8,060 bases of DNA from Planctomycetota bacterium (GTDB lineage: Bacteria; Planctomycetota; Phycisphaerae; Tepidisphaerales; Tepidisphaeraceae), in NCBI GenBank assembly GCA_029777755.1, contig JAKORQ010000642.1, positions 1 to 8,060 on the forward strand, written 5' to 3'. Below, piece by piece: positions 6,552 to 8,060 of the stretch; the first letter of the stretch is position 1, and every line of letters starts with the position of its first letter. The notes under the pieces are model-generated. The model saw only the letters and a list, made by a program, of their open reading frames with translations, was not told the DNA's origin and did no database searches. The position numbers and the translations under genes were made by a program.

Positions 6552-7481
6552 GTGTCACGCATCGTTTTTGTCTCCGGCGGTAGCGGGTTTATCGGCCGGG
6601 CGGTTGTGCGCGAGTTGCTGAAGCGACAGTATCGCGTTCATGCGCTGGTGCACCGTCGGCCGTTGCCCATTGACGATGGCCGGATCAGTACCTTTGCCGG
6701 CGAGTTGGACGACCGGGCCGTGCTGGATGCCGCCATGGAGCGATGCTCGGCCGCCATTCACCTTGTTGGCATCATCCGTGAGGATCGCCCGCGCAATGTC
6801 ACCTTTCACCGCATGCATGTGGACTTCACCCGCACGGTGGTGGATGCCTGCGTGCGGCATGGCGTGATGCGCTACATCCATATGTCGGCGCTGGGGGCGC
6901 GGGCGGATTCGCCTTCGCTGTATCACCAGACCAAGGCAGCGGCCGAGGCAATCGTCGAGTCGTCGGGCCTCTCCTGGACCATCTTTCGCCCGTCGCTGGT
7001 GCATGGCCCGGAGGGGGAGTTCTCGCAGATGCTGCTGGACTGGGCGCGGCGGCGCAAGGCGCCATGGCTGTTCATGCCGTACTTTGGCGCTGGGCTGCTG
7101 GGAACCGGGCGCAAGTACCTCGTGCAGCCGGTGCTGGTGGACGACCTGGCAAGAATGATCGTCGATGCGATCGACCTGCCGGTAACCATTGGGAAACGCT
7201 ACGACGTGGGCGGCATACAACATCTCACCTGGCCGGAGATGTATCACCTGTTCTCGCGTGAAGTGGTCGGCCGACGCCGGCTGGCGCTTCCCATCCCGGC
7301 GTGGTATGCCCTGTTGCTGACACGGATACTGCCGCCGGCGCTGCTGCCGTTCAACCGGGCACAGGTGATCATGAGCCAGGAAGACTCGGTGGCCGACATC
7401 GAGCCGATCAGGCGAGACTTCAACTTTCGACCGGCCGGGTTCAGCGAGTCGCTTTCGCGCTATGCCAGGCAGCTTCGCTGA
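6552..7481 (+). CDS. NAD(P)-binding atypical SDR, NDUFA9/NmrA-like epimerase-family protein
   Basis: 309 aa from GTG 6552. The N-terminus IVFVSGGSGFIGRAVVRELL carries the Gly-rich nucleotide-binding motif (G9-x-x-G12-x-x-G15). Tyr124 and Lys128 in YHQTKAAAE form the YxxxK active-site pair. AIHLVGIIRED, RYIHMSALGARA and WTIFRPSLVHGP are typical of the COG0702 group that includes bacterial relatives of the complex I NDUFA9 subunit. The C-terminal half (YLVQPVLVDDLARMIVDAI, YDVGGIQHLTWPEMYHLF) also matches that group. Family members are often proposed to act in quinone or respiratory-chain assembly, or as reductases, but the substrate is not deducible here. GTG 6552 is preferred because the Rossmann strand begins at once and TATAAT lies at a leaderless distance. 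It is 197 bases past korB with its own promoter, so it is probably not in the kor operon. Confidence 0.92.
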   Translation: MSRIVFVSGGSGFIGRAVVRELLKRQYRVHALVHRRPLPIDDGRISTFAGELDDRAVLDAAMERCSAAIHLVGIIREDRPRNVTFHRMHVDFTRTVVDACVRHGVMRYIHMSALGARADSPSLYHQTKAAAEAIVESSGLSWTIFRPSLVHGPEGEFSQMLLDWARRRKAPWLFMPYFGAGLLGTGRKYLVQPVLVDDLARMIVDAIDLPVTIGKRYDVGGIQHLTWPEMYHLFSREVVGRRRLALPIPAWYALLLTRILPPALLPFNRAQVIMSQEDSVADIEPIRRDFNFRPAGFSESLSRYARQLR

Positions 7482-7494
7482 TCCTGCCCGGCGG

Positions 7495-7500
7495 TATAAT
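7495..7500 (+). promoter_or_regulatory. TATAAT -10 element directly before the last gene (leaderless candidate)
   Basis: A perfect TATAAT at 7495-7500 lies in the 25-base gap after the SDR stop and ends exactly six bases before ATG 7507. No Shine-Dalgarno sequence precedes the ATG, and no good -35 is visible at 16-18 bases. Transcription would start at about the A of the ATG. Confidence 0.55.
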
Positions 7501-7506
7501 GCACTG

Positions 7507-8060
7507 ATGCGAAGAGCACTGGCTTTGCTGGCATGTCTGGTGATCTGCTCAATGGCGCTCGCGGCCGACAAACCACGGGTGGCGATCTTCCCCATCGGCG
7601 GAGATGCGGCCGACTCGTTGCGCGAGCGTGCCGGCTTTTCCCTGCGAACCAAGTTGGACCGCACGGGCAATTTCGATGTGATCGATGGCCCGCGGATGCA
7701 GGACCTGGCGGATGAAGGCGGCGTGACTATCACACTGGCAACAGGCAGCGAGCATGTGAAGGAGCTGGCCAGCCTGGTCGATGCCCAGCTGATCCTCTGG
7801 GGCGAGATCAGCGGGCAGGAACTGCGCATGAACCTGCTGGATTTGCGCGTCGATGGCCCGCCAACACAGATTAGCCGCCCAGTGAAGCAGCCGACGGATC
7901 TGCGCTTCGCGGTGGAGGAGGTACTGGAGGCAATCGAGGGGGTTGCGAAGTTTGAGCATCCGATCGACCAGTCGGTGTGGGAGGATGATCTCTCGCGGCA
8001 ACTGTGGGCAAGCGGGCCTAACCTGGTAGCCAATGGCGATTTCGAGCGGGATGGCGCATG
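7507..8060 (+). CDS. Secreted protein of unknown function, N-terminal part (runs off right edge)
   Basis: The frame is open from ATG 7507 to the window end (184 codons plus two bases), so the protein continues outside. Residues 1-19 (MRRALALLACLVICSMALA) are a clear signal peptide with an RR n-region and probable cleavage at ALA|AD. Cys10 lies too early in the hydrophobic stretch to be a convincing lipobox. The next roughly 140 residues begin KPRVAIFPIGGDAADSL and include LRTKLDRTGNFDVIDGPRMQDL and LVDAQLILWGEISG. This alternating pattern resembles periplasmic CsgG/TolB-N-like folds that assemble on outer-membrane complexes, but the match is too weak to name a family. At about residue 176 NLVANGDFERDG appears. 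This wording often begins galactose-binding-like jelly-roll modules in secreted proteins. A two-domain envelope protein is therefore inferred. Confidence 0.85.
   Translation, partial: MRRALALLACLVICSMALAADKPRVAIFPIGGDAADSLRERAGFSLRTKLDRTGNFDVIDGPRMQDLADEGGVTITLATGSEHVKELASLVDAQLILWGEISGQELRMNLLDLRVDGPPTQISRPVKQPTDLRFAVEEVLEAIEGVAKFEHPIDQSVWEDDLSRQLWASGPNLVANGDFERDGA

Noticed and set aside
6555..8033. 492-codon minus-strand open frame running antisense across the SDR gene and most of the last gene
   Set aside because: It lies opposite two well-supported genes, its translation is rich in Arg, Ser, His and Pro with no domain, and long antisense frames are common in GC-rich coding DNA.

Overview
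The window is GC-rich bacterial chromosome with normal housekeeping content. The best guess at lineage is a Planctomycetota-like bacterium, perhaps of the Phycisphaerae type. The reasons are a PEP-CTERM secreted protein, a secreted protein leading into an 'NGDFE' segment, a KorAB 2-oxoacid:ferredoxin oxidoreductase, and intergenic repeat text of the 'CACAAAG', 'CACCACGAAG' and 'CCACGGATGAACACGG' kinds. This placement is inference from gene style and was not tested by any search.

Layout, left to right. Positions 1-186 are the C-terminus of recR on the plus strand. Positions 187-515 hold degenerate repeats, a long imperfect hairpin (269-356) and a minus-strand terminator. Three minus-strand genes follow. 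A PEP-CTERM protein (516-1256) has its own promoter. Then comes type I glyceraldehyde-3-phosphate dehydrogenase gap (1413-2483), with a textbook TTGACA-N17-TACTCT promoter and a strong terminator. The third is a PAP2-family membrane phosphatase (2661-3260).

A 436-base divergent region (3261-3696) holds several inverted repeats and separates these from a plus-strand block. In that block korA (fused gamma-alpha subunit, 3697-5459) and korB (beta subunit, 5470-6354) form a tight two-gene operon. Next are an NDUFA9/NmrA-like atypical SDR (6552-7481) and the 5' part of an unrecognised secreted protein (7507 to the right edge).

GAPDH acts in the lower glycolytic trunk. KorAB converts a 2-oxoacid (most likely 2-oxoglutarate) to the acyl-CoA and passes electrons to ferredoxin. 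The other genes have no clear pathway link to these two.

Three observations stand out. First, korA carries an apparent single-base deletion after codon 21, which leaves an ATGA stop/start overlap at 3804-3807. Second, the last two genes each have a perfect TATAAT exactly six bases before the start codon and no Shine-Dalgarno sequence, which is the signature of leaderless mRNAs. Third, the intergenic regions hold relics of what look like dispersed repeat families. I see no CRISPR array, tRNA, rRNA, insertion sequence or defence system, and no clear evidence of an undescribed multi-gene system.
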